A stretch of 57,418 nt of DNA. It comes from Anaerolineales bacterium (GTDB lineage: Bacteria > Chloroflexota > Anaerolineae > Anaerolineales > Villigracilaceae). Position 1 is the first letter of the stretch; each line of letters opens with the position of its first letter. Location of the stretch: positions 1 to 57,418 of the forward strand of contig JADGEO010000024.1 in NCBI GenBank assembly GCA_016744335.1, written 5' to 3'. Positions 8,129 through 16,995 of this stretch are shown piece after piece. Made by a program: the position numbers and the translations under genes. The notes beneath the pieces were generated by a model, which had not been told where the DNA came from, made no database searches, and saw only the letters and a program-made list of their open reading frames with translations.

Positions 8129-9094
8129 ATGTTACGTTCTTTTCTAATTTATTTGTCGCAAGCAGGTTGGGCGCAACGCATGGTTACGGGTTGGTCTTTT
8201 GCATGGAGTGTTGCTTCTCGTTTTGTGGCAGGGGAAACGAATGAAGAAGCATTGGCTGTTGTAAAAACTCTAAATGCAAAAGGCATTAATGCCACACTTG
8301 ACCAACTTGGCGAGCACACTTCAATGGCAGAAGAAGCGATTAATTCTACAGAGCAAATTTTGGGGATTTTGGATGCAATAGAAGAAGCCAATGTGCGTGC
8401 TGGCGTTTCGATCAAACTTACCCAAATTGGTATGGGGCTAAACGCGACAGTTTGCCGGCAAAATCTACGCCGTATTTTAGAGCGAGCTAAAGAATATGGC
8501 AATTTTGTGCGCATCGATATTGAAGATACGCCCTATACTGACATCACTATTGACGCATATAATGAAATGCTCAAGGTTGGCCTTACCCCTGAAACGGTGG
8601 GTATGGCTGTGCAATCTTATCTTTACCGTGCCGAAGAAGATACCAAGAAAATGCTCAAAGATGGCACACGTTTTCGTTTAATTAAGGGGGCTTATAAAGA
8701 GCCACCCGAGTTGGCTTTCCCTAAAAAGGAAGATGTAGATGCCAATTTTGATCTTCTAACCAAAATTCTCATGGATAGCACTTTAGAGAATAATTTTGCC
8801 AAAGTCAGCAAAGATGGACGTACTCCGCCCATTCCCGCCATTGGCACGCAAGACGATAAACGCATTGATTTTGCCAAGCAATATGCAAAGAAAATTGGTT
8901 TGGGCAAAGAGTTTTTTGAGTTTCAAATGCTCTATGGCATTCGCCGAGATTTGCAAAATCAGCTTGTAGAAGAGGGCTATCAGGTTCGTGTTTATGTTCC
9001 TTTTGGCACGCAATGGTATCCTTATTTTATGCGCCGTCTCGCAGAACGCCCCGCAAATTTGTGGTTCTTTATTTCTAATTTCTTTAAGAAATAA
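8129..9094 (+). CDS. proline dehydrogenase (monofunctional, PRODH)
   Basis: A 321-residue FAD enzyme that oxidises proline to pyrroline-5-carboxylate. The TIM-barrel signatures are present: TLDQLGEHT, GVSIKLTQIG, RIDIEDTPYTD, RLIKGAYKEP with the substrate/FAD contacts, FEFQMLYGIR, and VPFGTQWYPYFMRRLAERPAN at the C-terminus. ATG 8129 is chosen over the upstream frame opening at 8057 because AAAGGAG sits directly before it and the family starts here. No P5C dehydrogenase is adjacent, as usual for unlinked Chloroflexota and Firmicutes PRODH. A hairpin terminator follows at 9116-9142. Confidence 0.92.
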   Translation: MLRSFLIYLSQAGWAQRMVTGWSFAWSVASRFVAGETNEEALAVVKTLNAKGINATLDQLGEHTSMAEEAINSTEQILGILDAIEEANVRAGVSIKLTQIGMGLNATVCRQNLRRILERAKEYGNFVRIDIEDTPYTDITIDAYNEMLKVGLTPETVGMAVQSYLYRAEEDTKKMLKDGTRFRLIKGAYKEPPELAFPKKEDVDANFDLLTKILMDSTLENNFAKVSKDGRTPPIPAIGTQDDKRIDFAKQYAKKIGLGKEFFEFQMLYGIRRDLQNQLVEEGYQVRVYVPFGTQWYPYFMRRLAERPANLWFFISNFFKK

Positions 9095-9115
9095 TTGTGC
9101 AATCGAGGTAAACTT

Positions 9116-9143
9116 AGTGCGGAGAATTTTCTCCGCACTTTTA
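9116..9143 (+). terminator. intrinsic terminator after proline dehydrogenase
   Basis: A perfect 10-bp stem AGTGCGGAGA/TCTCCGCACT (9116-9125, 9130-9139) with a 4-base loop is followed by a T run. Confidence 0.85.
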
Positions 9144-9166
9144 ATTTAATCTTAGTAAAACGCCAC

Positions 9167-9898
9167 ATGGAATCATACCCTCCTCTAGCTCTAATCACCG
9201 GCTCTGCCCATCGTCTTGGGTTTCTCTTTGCGCGCACCCTTGCCGAGCAGGGATACGCCATCTTGCTTCATTACAATCATTCGCGGGATGATGCAGAATC
9301 TGCCGCGCAGAAATTAAGATTATTGGATGTCCCTGTCTTTTTAGCTCAAGCAGATTTAACCGATACGAACGCGATCTCAAACTTGCTTCGCGTTGTGGAT
9401 ACTTTATCTCACCCCCTGCGCGTACTCGTTAACTCTGCCGCCATTATGCAATTTGCCGATGCTCGTACATTATCTGCATCTAATTGGGACACGACCATGA
9501 ATCTCAATCTCCGTGCCCCTTTTCTCCTTGCGCAAGGAGCTGCTTCTCGTATGAAAAAAGAGGGCAGTGGGCTAATCGTGAATATCACGGATGTAGCCGC
9601 GCAAAAAATATGGTCAAAATTTCCCGATTATACGGTCAGTAAAGCTGGTTTAGAATCGCTGACCAAAATTCTCGCTCGTACCTTTGCCCCCGATGTACGG
9701 GTTAATGCCATTGCCCCGGGACTTGTTCTTCCTGCCGATGATTTCCCTGCAGAAGAATGGGTGAGACTCATAAATCGTCTCCCTATTCCTCGTCCCGCCA
9801 ATGAAGATGAGATTGCCTCTGCACTCGAATTTCTGCTAAAAAATGAATATATTACCGGGCAGACAATCACCGTTGATGGTGGCTATTCCTTGCTGTGA
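9167..9898 (+). CDS. SDR family oxidoreductase (pteridine reductase/FolM-like)
   Basis: A 243-residue short-chain dehydrogenase. The nucleotide site TGSAHRLG is at residues 11-18; this RLG variant of the glycine motif is common in pteridine reductases and FolM. NSAA lies at 89-92 and the catalytic YTVSK at 155-159, and the C-terminus ends in the usual GQTITVDGGYSL. The ATG at 9167 leaves the terminator upstream out of the gene. NADPH-dependent reduction of a dihydropterin is a plausible but unproven role. Confidence 0.85.
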   Translation: MESYPPLALITGSAHRLGFLFARTLAEQGYAILLHYNHSRDDAESAAQKLRLLDVPVFLAQADLTDTNAISNLLRVVDTLSHPLRVLVNSAAIMQFADARTLSASNWDTTMNLNLRAPFLLAQGAASRMKKEGSGLIVNITDVAAQKIWSKFPDYTVSKAGLESLTKILARTFAPDVRVNAIAPGLVLPADDFPAEEWVRLINRLPIPRPANEDEIASALEFLLKNEYITGQTITVDGGYSLL

Positions 9899-9952
9899 CC
9901 AGTGGCCAGTATTTAGTTTTCGGTGAGCGGTTATCAGCCTTCTTTCAAAATT

Positions 9953-10049
9953 GGTTGAGTAGGCGATGCTTTTGCCGTATCGAAACCAATAGTTGTAGAA
10001 AGCAGTGTGGTTTCGATACGCTCTTCACTTCGCTTCGAGCTACTCAACC
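9953..10049. repeat. long interrupted inverted repeat (GTATCGAAACC family), copy 1
   Basis: GGTTGAGTAG...GTATCGAAACC at 9953-9987 is mirrored by GGTTTCGATAC...CTACTCAACC at 10009-10049. A related copy lies at 49843-49977. It fills most of the 9899-10091 gap. Confidence 0.75.
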
Positions 10050-10091
10050 ACCTTAGGGAAAATAGTATCTGTAGTTATATTAGGAAAGCTT

Positions 10092-10571
10092 ATGTCAAAA
10101 TCCCCAACATTCCTCGCTAAACGCCTCCGTGCCGAAGGTGAAAAAATGACCGCCTACTTCACGGATTTATCAGAAGACGACTGGACGTGCGTTATCTACG
10201 CTGAAGAAGGCAACTGGACAATTCATAGTATTCTGCTTCATCTTGTAACTGCTGAGCAGGCATTTTATAAACTCTTTGTGAGCGTCCTTGAAGGCGGCAA
10301 AGGCGCAACTGAAGATTTTGACCTAGATCGCTACAACGCCCGCCAGCAGGAAAAATTCAAAGACCTTACTCCAGAAGTGCTTCTAGAACAATATCAAGAA
10401 ATACGAGTAAAGATGGCAAATTGGGTTGAGGCTTTGACCGAAGAAGACTTGAAAATCGAAGCCCGTCATCCACATCCTCAACTTGGTGTGATCACAGTGG
10501 AAGAAATGGTCAAGATGGTCTATACCCATAACCAGATGCACTATAGAGATATAAAAAAGAACAGAAATTAA
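10092..10571 (+). CDS. DinB/DUF-type four-helix metal-binding protein
   Basis: A 159-residue protein with the DinB-superfamily helical pattern and its metal-ligand histidines: one in IHSILLHLVTAEQ and the C-terminal pair in HNQMHYRDI. Members include mycothiol- and bacillithiol-dependent enzymes and many of unknown function. The long upstream opening at 10005 lies in the inverted repeat; ATG 10092 follows GGAAAGCTT and gives the normal family length. Substrate unknown. Confidence 0.8.
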   Translation: MSKSPTFLAKRLRAEGEKMTAYFTDLSEDDWTCVIYAEEGNWTIHSILLHLVTAEQAFYKLFVSVLEGGKGATEDFDLDRYNARQQEKFKDLTPEVLLEQYQEIRVKMANWVEALTEEDLKIEARHPHPQLGVITVEEMVKMVYTHNQMHYRDIKKNRN

Positions 10572-10582
10572 CTCCACAATCT

Positions 10583-10650
10583 CACACAAAGCGGCAGAGA
10601 CGCAAAGTTTCAAAAACTTTTCTTAGCGTCTTAGCGACTTTGCGTGAAAC
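10583..10650. repeat. intergenic palindromic element (CAAAG/CTTTG type)
   Basis: An imperfect inverted repeat with left part CGCAGAGACGCAAAGTTT-like and right part AAACTTTTCTTAGCGTC...CTTTGCG. It belongs to the same class as the elements at 24396-24461 and 25173-25266. Confidence 0.6.
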
Positions 10651-10659
10651 CAAATACTG

Positions 10660-11547
10660 ATGACTGAAAAAAAAACACTAAAATCCATCATCCCCTTCAC
10701 CAATCCTCTCCTCCTTGCTCTTGCCGCATTGAGCTACACCCTCGGCACGGGAATCGCCCGCTACCTCGGACGTGCCGATTCACCTCTCAGCTTTTGGCTA
10801 GGCTTTGGCTGGATTTTGCTCCTCATCCTCGCTATGAATTTGCTCACGGTTTATTTTCGTCCGCATAATGAGCCAATTCTGCCCGAAGAAACTCTCAAAG
10901 AACGCAATTGGGTGCGCGCCGCACTCTTTCAAATCTCGATGGCGTTGCTTGGCGGCGTTGCGCTCTTTACCATTGCACTTTTTCAGAGCGGAATCAATCT
11001 CATCTCCCTTATTTTTGCCACAATAATTTTTCTTCTCGCACTCCTCTATGCCCTTCCGCCTGTGCGCCTCATAACCAGCGGTTTTGGCGAATTTACTCTC
11101 GCTATTCTTATCGCCCTCCTCATCCCTGCCTTTTCCTTGAGCCTACAGATGGGAGAAGTCCATCGGCTACTTGGTGCAGTTGCCTTTCCACTTACAGCCC
11201 TTGCGCTTGCCGTTTTTCTTGCGCTTAATTTCCCTGCCTATAAAGACGATCTCAAATATGAGCGTGGCACTCTTCTTCTTCGCATTAGCTGGGAGCGCGC
11301 CGTGCCCCTGCATCACATTTTCATTTTTACCGCCTACCTTCTCTTCTCTGCTATGCCCCTTTTCGGGCTTCCTCGCGCACTGTTTCTGCCCGTTTTTTAT
11401 GTTGCCCCTCTTGTCCTTTTCCAAATCTATTGGATGCAAAAAATAGCAGAAGGTGCCTCCCCAAATTGGAAATTTCTCGAAATTTTAGCCTATAGCGTGA
11501 TAGGATTAACCCTCTACATCCTCACCATTACCTTCTGGATGCGCTAA
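10660..11547 (+). CDS. UbiA-like polytopic membrane protein
   Basis: A 295-residue protein with about 8-9 TM helices. LYALPPVRLITSGFGEFTLA resembles the loop after the first half of UbiA/MenA prenyltransferases, and NFPAYKDDLKYERGTLLLRI resembles their second Asp-rich motif. The first NDxxDxxxD motif, needed for Mg-diphosphate binding, is absent at the expected place (NLLTVYFRPHNE). It is therefore either a diverged prenyltransferase or a homolog that has lost activity. It stands 40 bases before moeA on the same strand. Confidence 0.6.
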   Translation: MTEKKTLKSIIPFTNPLLLALAALSYTLGTGIARYLGRADSPLSFWLGFGWILLLILAMNLLTVYFRPHNEPILPEETLKERNWVRAALFQISMALLGGVALFTIALFQSGINLISLIFATIIFLLALLYALPPVRLITSGFGEFTLAILIALLIPAFSLSLQMGEVHRLLGAVAFPLTALALAVFLALNFPAYKDDLKYERGTLLLRISWERAVPLHHIFIFTAYLLFSAMPLFGLPRALFLPVFYVAPLVLFQIYWMQKIAEGASPNWKFLEILAYSVIGLTLYILTITFWMR

Positions 11548-11587
11548 CCTTCAATCTTTTAACATTCAAACCTTCAAACGGAAAAAT

Positions 11588-12853
11588 ATGCCTGAATTTC
11601 TCACTCTCCTCCCGCCAAAAGAATCACTGGATAAACTTCTACGGAACCTTCCTGACCCTAAACTTGCCACCGAAACGGTCAACACCGATTCGGCATTAGG
11701 CAGAATCACCGCAACCGACCTCCGTGCCCCGCACGCTTTACCCGAATTCCCCCGCTCCACGGTGGACGGATTTGCCGTCAAAGTTCGCGATACCTATGGC
11801 GCATCTGATTCTTTGCCCGCTTACCTAAATCTTATTGGCGAGTGCCCCATGGGGGCAACGCCCGACCTTGAAATCACGCCTACAACAACTGCCATTATCC
11901 ACACGGGCGGGATGTTGCCCAAAGGCGCAGATGCGGTCGTTATGCTCGAATATACGCAAACTCTGAGTAAGGGCGGACGGCCGTCCGCCCCTACAGATGA
12001 AATCGAAATTTTCCGCGCAGTCGCAGATGGGGAGAACGTAATCCGAATCGGCGAGGACGTTGCTAAGGATGCCCTCATCAAGCCCAAGGGGAGTCCAATC
12101 CGTCCCGCTGAAGTGGGGGGATTAATGGCACTTGGCTTCACTCAAGTCGAGGTCGTGCAGTGTCCGAAAATCGGAGTTATATCCAGTGGCGATGAAGTGG
12201 TCGAGCCAGAAAAACGTCCACAGCCGGGGCAAGTCCGAGACATCAATTCCTATACTTTAGCAACTTTGGTGGAAAAATATGGGGGCGAGCCTGTGGTCTA
12301 CGGCATTGTCGCCGACAGTATGGATGCAATGAAAGTTGCCATTTCACGAGCTTTGGATGAGTGTGAAATGGTACTCATCACCGCTGGGTCATCCGCCAGC
12401 GCACGAGACATGACCGCCGCCGCGATAGACGAATTGGGCGATCCGGGCGTGCTGGTGCATGGCGTGAACACTCGCCCCGGGAAGCCGACCATTTTGGGCG
12501 TTTGCGATGGAAAAGCCGTGATCGGGTTGCCTGGAAACCCCGTTAGTGCGTTGGTGAACGGATACGTTTTTGTTGCTCCCCTTGTGCGACGATTATTGGG
12601 GCAAAGCGCAGAAGAATTACGCCCCAGCGTTTCTGCGAAGCTGACAGTGAACATCTCCTCACAGGCTGGGCGCGAGGATTGGATACCGATTAGACTAACC
12701 GCCAAGAACGCAGAGAAAAGCTATTTGGCTAATCCTATTTTCGGGAAATCTAATTTAATTTTTACGCTTGTTGGGGCTGATGGCTTGTTGAAAATCTCAT
12801 CTGATGCAACAGGTTTGAGCGCGGGGGAGATGGTTGAGGTAATTTTGATATGA
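11588..12853 (+). CDS. moeA: molybdopterin molybdenumtransferase MoeA
   Basis: A 421-residue MoeA, which inserts molybdate into adenylylated molybdopterin. Family signatures: STVDGFAVK near residue 58, GADAVVMLEYTQ near 113, the MoCF-like ISSGDEVVEP, NSYTLATLV, TAGSSASARD and VIGLPGNPVSALV. Unusually, the short loop after LEYTQTL contains a perfect 20-base palindrome (11971-11990) translated as KGGRPSA, absent from typical MoeA. A second MoeA fused to a binding domain follows, which is common in archaea and Chloroflexota where one copy may serve tungsten or regulation. Confidence 0.93.
   Translation: MPEFLTLLPPKESLDKLLRNLPDPKLATETVNTDSALGRITATDLRAPHALPEFPRSTVDGFAVKVRDTYGASDSLPAYLNLIGECPMGATPDLEITPTTTAIIHTGGMLPKGADAVVMLEYTQTLSKGGRPSAPTDEIEIFRAVADGENVIRIGEDVAKDALIKPKGSPIRPAEVGGLMALGFTQVEVVQCPKIGVISSGDEVVEPEKRPQPGQVRDINSYTLATLVEKYGGEPVVYGIVADSMDAMKVAISRALDECEMVLITAGSSASARDMTAAAIDELGDPGVLVHGVNTRPGKPTILGVCDGKAVIGLPGNPVSALVNGYVFVAPLVRRLLGQSAEELRPSVSAKLTVNISSQAGREDWIPIRLTAKNAEKSYLANPIFGKSNLIFTLVGADGLLKISSDATGLSAGEMVEVILI
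11971..11990. repeat. perfect 20-bp palindrome inside moeA
   Basis: GGGCGGACGGCCGTCCGCCC lies wholly within the moeA frame and adds codons in frame. The surrounding AAGGG...CCCTAC looks like the borders of a dispersed palindromic element. Confidence 0.85.
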
Positions 12854-12957
12854 TAATTTTATTTTTCGACCTCCAGCCCCTTTCCCTGCGGCGGAGATGG
12901 GGAGCAGATTTCCTGCTTCCGTTTTTTGGGGAAGGATGACTTGTGCGAAAAAAAAGC

Positions 12958-13022
12958 CACCTATTTCCTAATCCTTGATTCCCTAATCCCTAATCCCTAC
13001 TCTCTAATTACCTAATCCCTAA
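12958..13022. repeat. degenerate CCTAATCCCTAA tract
   Basis: A G-poor run of approximate CCTAATC / CCCTAAT words stands immediately before the second moeA. Similar low-complexity tracts occur at 11550-11580, 40076-40100 and 50975-51012. Confidence 0.6.
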
Positions 13023-13027
13023 AAAAC

Positions 13028-14974
13028 ATGCCCCTATACCTTCACGACATCCCCCTCGACAAAGCCAAAGCCGCCCTTAAAGAAGCCCTGAAAAATGCCG
13101 ATTTATGGCGCGTGCTGGCAACTGAATTCATTCCCCTCGATGAAAATGCGCTCGGGCGTGTTCTTTCTGAGCCAATTTGGGCGAAGGTCTCCTCGCCGCA
13201 TTATCATGCCTCCGCTATGGACGGATTTGCTGTCCGCGCAAAAGATACGGCGGGTGCAACGCTGACCGCACCGCTCACGCTCCAAATTGGAGAGCAGGCG
13301 CAATATGTTGATACTGGCGATCCACTCCCCGAAGAATTCAATGCGGTCATCATGATCGAAGAGACCGAAGCCCTCGATGCCGATGGTGAAATCACCCCCG
13401 CCATTCGTGAGCCGAAAGAAATTCGCATCCGTGCCGCGGTTGCACCGTGGAAACACGTCCGCCCGCTGGGTGAAGATATTGTTGCCACGCAACTCGTCTT
13501 GCCCGCTGGGCATATTCTTCGCCCCGCCGATTTGGGCGCGATTGCGGCTTCAGGGCATATCGAAATCCCCGTTTCTCGCAAGCCCCGTGTGGCTATTTTG
13601 CCCACTGGCACAGAGCTGGTCGAAATTGGCTCCGAACTCAAGCGCGGTGATATTCTCGAATATAACTCGCTCGTTTTAGCGGCGCAAATCAAAAAATGGG
13701 GCGGCGTGGCAACTCGTTTCTCCATCACGGTTGACGATTTTGAACTCATTTCACAGCGTGTAGCCGAAGCCGCTCAAAACCACGATCTGATTTTGCTCAA
13801 CGCCGGTTCTTCGGCTGGTGCGGAGGATTTTTCGTCCAGCGTAGTTGAGAAACTCGGCACGCTCCTTGTGCACGGCATCGCTGTTCGCCCTGGCCATCCC
13901 GTAATCATCGGGATGTTGCCCAAATTACCAAATGGAGAATCCCTGATCCCGATTATTGGGATGCCGGGATACCCTGTCTCTGCCGCGTTGACGGGGGAGA
14001 TTTTCGTAGAAGAATTAATGGCAAGATGGACGGGGCGCGCGCGTTTTGAACTTGATACCATTAAAGCGACTCTGACGCGGAAAACAACATCTCCCGCTGG
14101 AGACGATGACTACATCCGCATGGCTGTTGGGCGCGTGGGTGAGCGGATGCTTGCCGCACCGCTTTCACGTGGGGCTGGCGTTATCTCGTCTCTCGTTCGT
14201 GCAGATGGACTCGCCGTTATGCCGCGTGGCACACAAGGCGCAGAAGCGGGGGATGAAGTAGATATTCATCTTTATAGAACTCGTGCTGAACTTGAGAAGA
14301 CCATCTTTTGTATCGGCTCGCATGATATGACGCTCGATTTAATAGCGCAATTTCTCTCAGAGAAAGATAGACGCTTAATTTCATCGAATGTTGGTTCGTT
14401 GGGGGGGCTTGTAGCTCTCAAGCGCGGAGAAGCGCATTTGGCTGGCTCTCACTTGCTTGACCCAGAGACAGGAATTTATAACGACAGCTATATCGCTAAG
14501 TATTTAGCGAATCAACGCGTCCGACAGGTGCTTTTGGTTAATCGGGAGCAGGGCTTGCTCACGTTACGCGGGAATCCGAAAAATGTTAAAGGTCTGGAAG
14601 ATGTTGCTAGTTCGGGCATCCAGTTTGTTAACCGTCAACGCGGTGCGGGGACGCGCGTCCTTCTGGATTATCATTTGAACTTAAAGGGGATAGCCACTAA
14701 GCAAGTTCTCGGTTATAGTAATGAAGAATATACGCATTTGGGTGTGGCGGCGGCTGTCGCTTCGGGGCGCGTCGATTGCGGTTTGGGAATTTCGGCGGCG
14801 GCGCAGGCTCTAGATTTAGATTTTTTGCCGCTTTTTCATGAGCGTTATGAACTAATTATCCCCGAAATTTATTTTGAGAGTGAACTTTTAGCCCCGCTTT
14901 TTGAAGTGATAGAAAGCAAAGTTTTTAGAGATACGGTTTCAGAGATGCCCGGCTATGAATTTGGAGAAAAATAA
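13028..14974 (+). CDS. MoeA fused to a PBP-like domain
   Basis: A 648-residue fusion. Residues 1 to about 415 are a full MoeA (YHASAMDGFAVRAKD, NAVIMIEETE, ILPTGTELVE, NAGSSAGAEDFSS, IIGMPGYPVSAAL). Residues about 425-640 are a PBP-like domain (PF12727 type: FCIGSHDMTLDLI, GSLGGLVALKRGEAHLAGSHLLD, RQRGAGTRVLLDY), which is related to molybdate-binding proteins. The arrangement suggests a molybdate- or tungstate-sensing MoeA. The moderately GC-rich codons match neighbours. Its stop codon overlaps the CheY-like gene by one base. Confidence 0.92.
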   Translation: MPLYLHDIPLDKAKAALKEALKNADLWRVLATEFIPLDENALGRVLSEPIWAKVSSPHYHASAMDGFAVRAKDTAGATLTAPLTLQIGEQAQYVDTGDPLPEEFNAVIMIEETEALDADGEITPAIREPKEIRIRAAVAPWKHVRPLGEDIVATQLVLPAGHILRPADLGAIAASGHIEIPVSRKPRVAILPTGTELVEIGSELKRGDILEYNSLVLAAQIKKWGGVATRFSITVDDFELISQRVAEAAQNHDLILLNAGSSAGAEDFSSSVVEKLGTLLVHGIAVRPGHPVIIGMLPKLPNGESLIPIIGMPGYPVSAALTGEIFVEELMARWTGRARFELDTIKATLTRKTTSPAGDDDYIRMAVGRVGERMLAAPLSRGAGVISSLVRADGLAVMPRGTQGAEAGDEVDIHLYRTRAELEKTIFCIGSHDMTLDLIAQFLSEKDRRLISSNVGSLGGLVALKRGEAHLAGSHLLDPETGIYNDSYIAKYLANQRVRQVLLVNREQGLLTLRGNPKNVKGLEDVASSGIQFVNRQRGAGTRVLLDYHLNLKGIATKQVLGYSNEEYTHLGVAAAVASGRVDCGLGISAAAQALDLDFLPLFHERYELIIPEIYFESELLAPLFEVIESKVFRDTVSEMPGYEFGEK

Positions 14975-15339
14975 TGAGTGAAGCCATTGTAATTGATGAT
15001 AATCGTAATACTGCAGATGCTTTGGTAGAGATGCTGAAGCTGTTGGGGGTTGATGCTCGCTCCGCATATGGCTCAAGCTCTGCTATGGCTTTGTTGGCAG
15101 AGCACACGCCGCCTTTGATTTTGCTCGATGTAAATATGCCTGGCGTAGATGGTTTGGAGATTTTAGCTTATTTACGCCGTGAGCCGCGCTTGATGAAGGT
15201 GCCAGTTCTTATTATCACATCAGACGATCAGCCAGAAACTAAAAAGCGAGCGATGGAGGGTGGTGCTCAAGCGATGATTATTAAGCCTATATCCTTAATT
15301 CAATTAGAGAGCGCATTGAAGAAGGCGGGGGCGCTGTAG
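14974..15339 (+). CDS. CheY-like single-domain response regulator
   Basis: A 121-residue receiver domain with no output domain. Acidic pocket DD at residues 8-9, phospho-acceptor D52 in LLDVNMPGVDG, T82 in IITSDD and the conserved Lys-Pro at 104-105. It overlaps the end of the MoeA fusion by one base (TAATG), so translation is likely coupled. No cognate kinase is near; the nearest one (23019-24386) has its own regulator. It may signal by protein contact. Confidence 0.92.
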   Translation: MSEAIVIDDNRNTADALVEMLKLLGVDARSAYGSSSAMALLAEHTPPLILLDVNMPGVDGLEILAYLRREPRLMKVPVLIITSDDQPETKKRAMEGGAQAMIIKPISLIQLESALKKAGAL

Positions 15340-15360
15340 GGTGCTATTGTGCATAAAACA

Positions 15361-15400
15361 GACTCTATTGGAAATAAAAACCTTATTCCCGATAGAGTCT
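15361..15400 (+). terminator. hairpin after the moeA-receiver unit
   Basis: GACTCTAT and ATAGAGTC form the outer stem and GGAATAA-like arms the inner one, with one bulge. There is no clear T run, so termination is plausible but unproven. Confidence 0.5.
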
Positions 15401-15482
15401 AATAAAACCTAAGGGTTTTTAGGGGATGCTTACAGGGGCGTTATGCTAAAGATTAAAATAGTATTAGAATTTGTGTAAACGC

Positions 15483-15511
15483 TTGACTTTATGTCCCTAA
15501 TTTTGTATAGT
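15483..15511 (+). promoter_or_regulatory. near-consensus housekeeping promoter of rpoD
   Basis: TTGACT (15483-15488), a 17-base spacer, TATAGT (15506-15511). It predicts a leader of about 200 bases before the start codon at 15717. Confidence 0.8.
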
Positions 15512-15716
15512 GGTACAGTCGTTTAAATGGCACCGATGCTTTTGGGCTTCTGTGCCTTTTATTTTGTGTGTTACTTCTTTTATATTGTGTTTTTACCTAG
15601 AAAAGAAAGTAACATTTTTGTAAGTTCTGCATCTAATATATAGTTGTATTTCTGTATAAAAAAGAGTATGCTGAGTTAGAAGAAACTATAAATAGAAAAA
15701 GGTGTTTCTAAAATTT
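15512..15716 (+). other. long rpoD leader
   Basis: There is no gene here. A GGCAC...GTGCC hairpin at about 15529-15560 followed by TTTTATTTT could act as an attenuator in front of the sigma gene. Confidence 0.4.
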
Positions 15717-16928
15717 ATGACTGAGAAAATTTTAATTGAAGTAGAAGAAAAAGCCTCTCCTGGTATTATCAAGTTGCTTGCGCTGGGTCGGAAAAAGAAA
15801 TTTGTCACCTTTGACGATATTTTGAATATCTTTCCTAACGCCGAGCAAGATGTTGCTCAACTTGAGGAGGCTTTTGCCGCGCTATTAAGTGCTGGCATCC
15901 CCTTTATTGAAGATGCTACCTTGCCTGGTCCCTCTGATGAGGAACTGGATAAATCATCAGATGAAGAAAATAAAGAAAAAATCGACCAGAATGTCTCTGA
16001 AGATTATTTGGCAAATATAGATACAAAAGATACGATTGGCTTATATCTCAAAGAAGTAAGTCGTGTTCCGCTTTTAACCGCGGAAGAAGAAGTTGAATTA
16101 GCCCAGCGAATTGAGCGTGGGCGTATGGCGCGAGAAGAGTTAGCGGTAGGGCGCGTCAGCCTCACTCGGCGCACCGAATTGCGCCGCCTTATTGAAGATG
16201 GCTGGGCGGCACGCGAGCATCTGATTACCGCAAACTCTCGTTTAGTAATTTCTGTTGCCAAAAAGTATATGGGACGCGGTGTCCCTTTTCTTGATTTAAT
16301 TCAAGAGGGCAATATAGGCTTAATCCGTGCTACCAAAAAATTTGATTATAGGCGTGGTCACAAATTTAGCACCTATGCAACTTGGTGGATTCGTCAAGCA
16401 GTAACGCGGGCTATCGCCGACCAAGGGCGCACAATTCGCGTTCCCGTTCACATGGGCGACCAAATTAATAAACTGCTCCGAATTCAGCATCAGCTCACCC
16501 AAAAATTGGGACGCGCCCCAGTCGTTGATGAATTAGCCGAAGCCTTAGAAGTTCCGCCGAAGAAAGTGGAACACATGATTAAGGTTGCACGGCGTCCGCT
16601 TTCGCTGGAACTGCCTACAGATAATGAAGAAGATTCTGTCTTGGGCGATTTCATCGAAGACCAAGATTCCCCACCGCCTGACGATACCGCAACGCATCAC
16701 CTTTTGCAGGATCATCTTGTAGAAGTCATGGGCAATTTACCCCCTCGCGAAGTGCGTATTTTGCAATTGCGCTACGGCATTTTAGATGGGCAAGCCTATA
16801 CTCTCGAAGAAGTTGGGCGCAAAATGGGCGTGACGCGTGAGCGTGTTCGCCAAATTGAAGCGCAGGCTTTGAGCCGATTGCGGCATCCCACCGTGCGGCG
16901 TAAATTACGCGATTATTTGGGAGAATAA
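15717..16928 (+). CDS. rpoD: primary RNA polymerase sigma factor (RpoD/SigA)
   Basis: A group 1 sigma factor of about 403 residues. Region 1.1-like N-terminus ([16 protein letters not shown]), region 1.2 [16 protein letters not shown], region 2 with [15 protein letters not shown] and [18 protein letters not shown], region 3, and region 4 ending [19 protein letters not shown], which recognises the -35 element. ATG 15717 is preferred over GTG 15702 because the GTG overlaps the AAAAAGG ribosome site. It is a single unit with promoter at 15483-15511 and terminator at 16941-16970. Confidence 0.97.
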   Translation: MTEKILIEVEEKASPGIIKLLALGRKKKFVTFDDILNIFPNAEQDVAQLEEAFAALLSAGIPFIEDATLPGPSDEELDKSSDEENKEKIDQNVSEDYLANIDTKDTIGLYLKEVSRVPLLTAEEEVELAQRIERGRMAREELAVGRVSLTRRTELRRLIEDGWAAREHLITANSRLVISVAKKYMGRGVPFLDLIQEGNIGLIRATKKFDYRRGHKFSTYATWWIRQAVTRAIADQGRTIRVPVHMGDQINKLLRIQHQLTQKLGRAPVVDELAEALEVPPKKVEHMIKVARRPLSLELPTDNEEDSVLGDFIEDQDSPPPDDTATHHLLQDHLVEVMGNLPPREVRILQLRYGILDGQAYTLEEVGRKMGVTRERVRQIEAQALSRLRHPTVRRKLRDYLGE

Positions 16929-16940
16929 CTAGAAAACACC

Positions 16941-16972
16941 AAAATCCTCGCTTTATAAGCGGGGATTTTATT
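16941..16972 (+). terminator. intrinsic terminator of rpoD
   Basis: AAAATCCTCGCTT pairs with AAGCGGGGATTTT (one G-T pair), followed by a T-rich tail. Confidence 0.85.
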
Positions 16973-16995
16973 CTTAAGCTAGAAAAGGAGACTCC

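Noticed and set aside
12958..13022. Telomere-like CCCTAA repeat
   Set aside because: The words are imperfect, the array is short and internal, and it is part of a family of intergenic low-complexity tracts.
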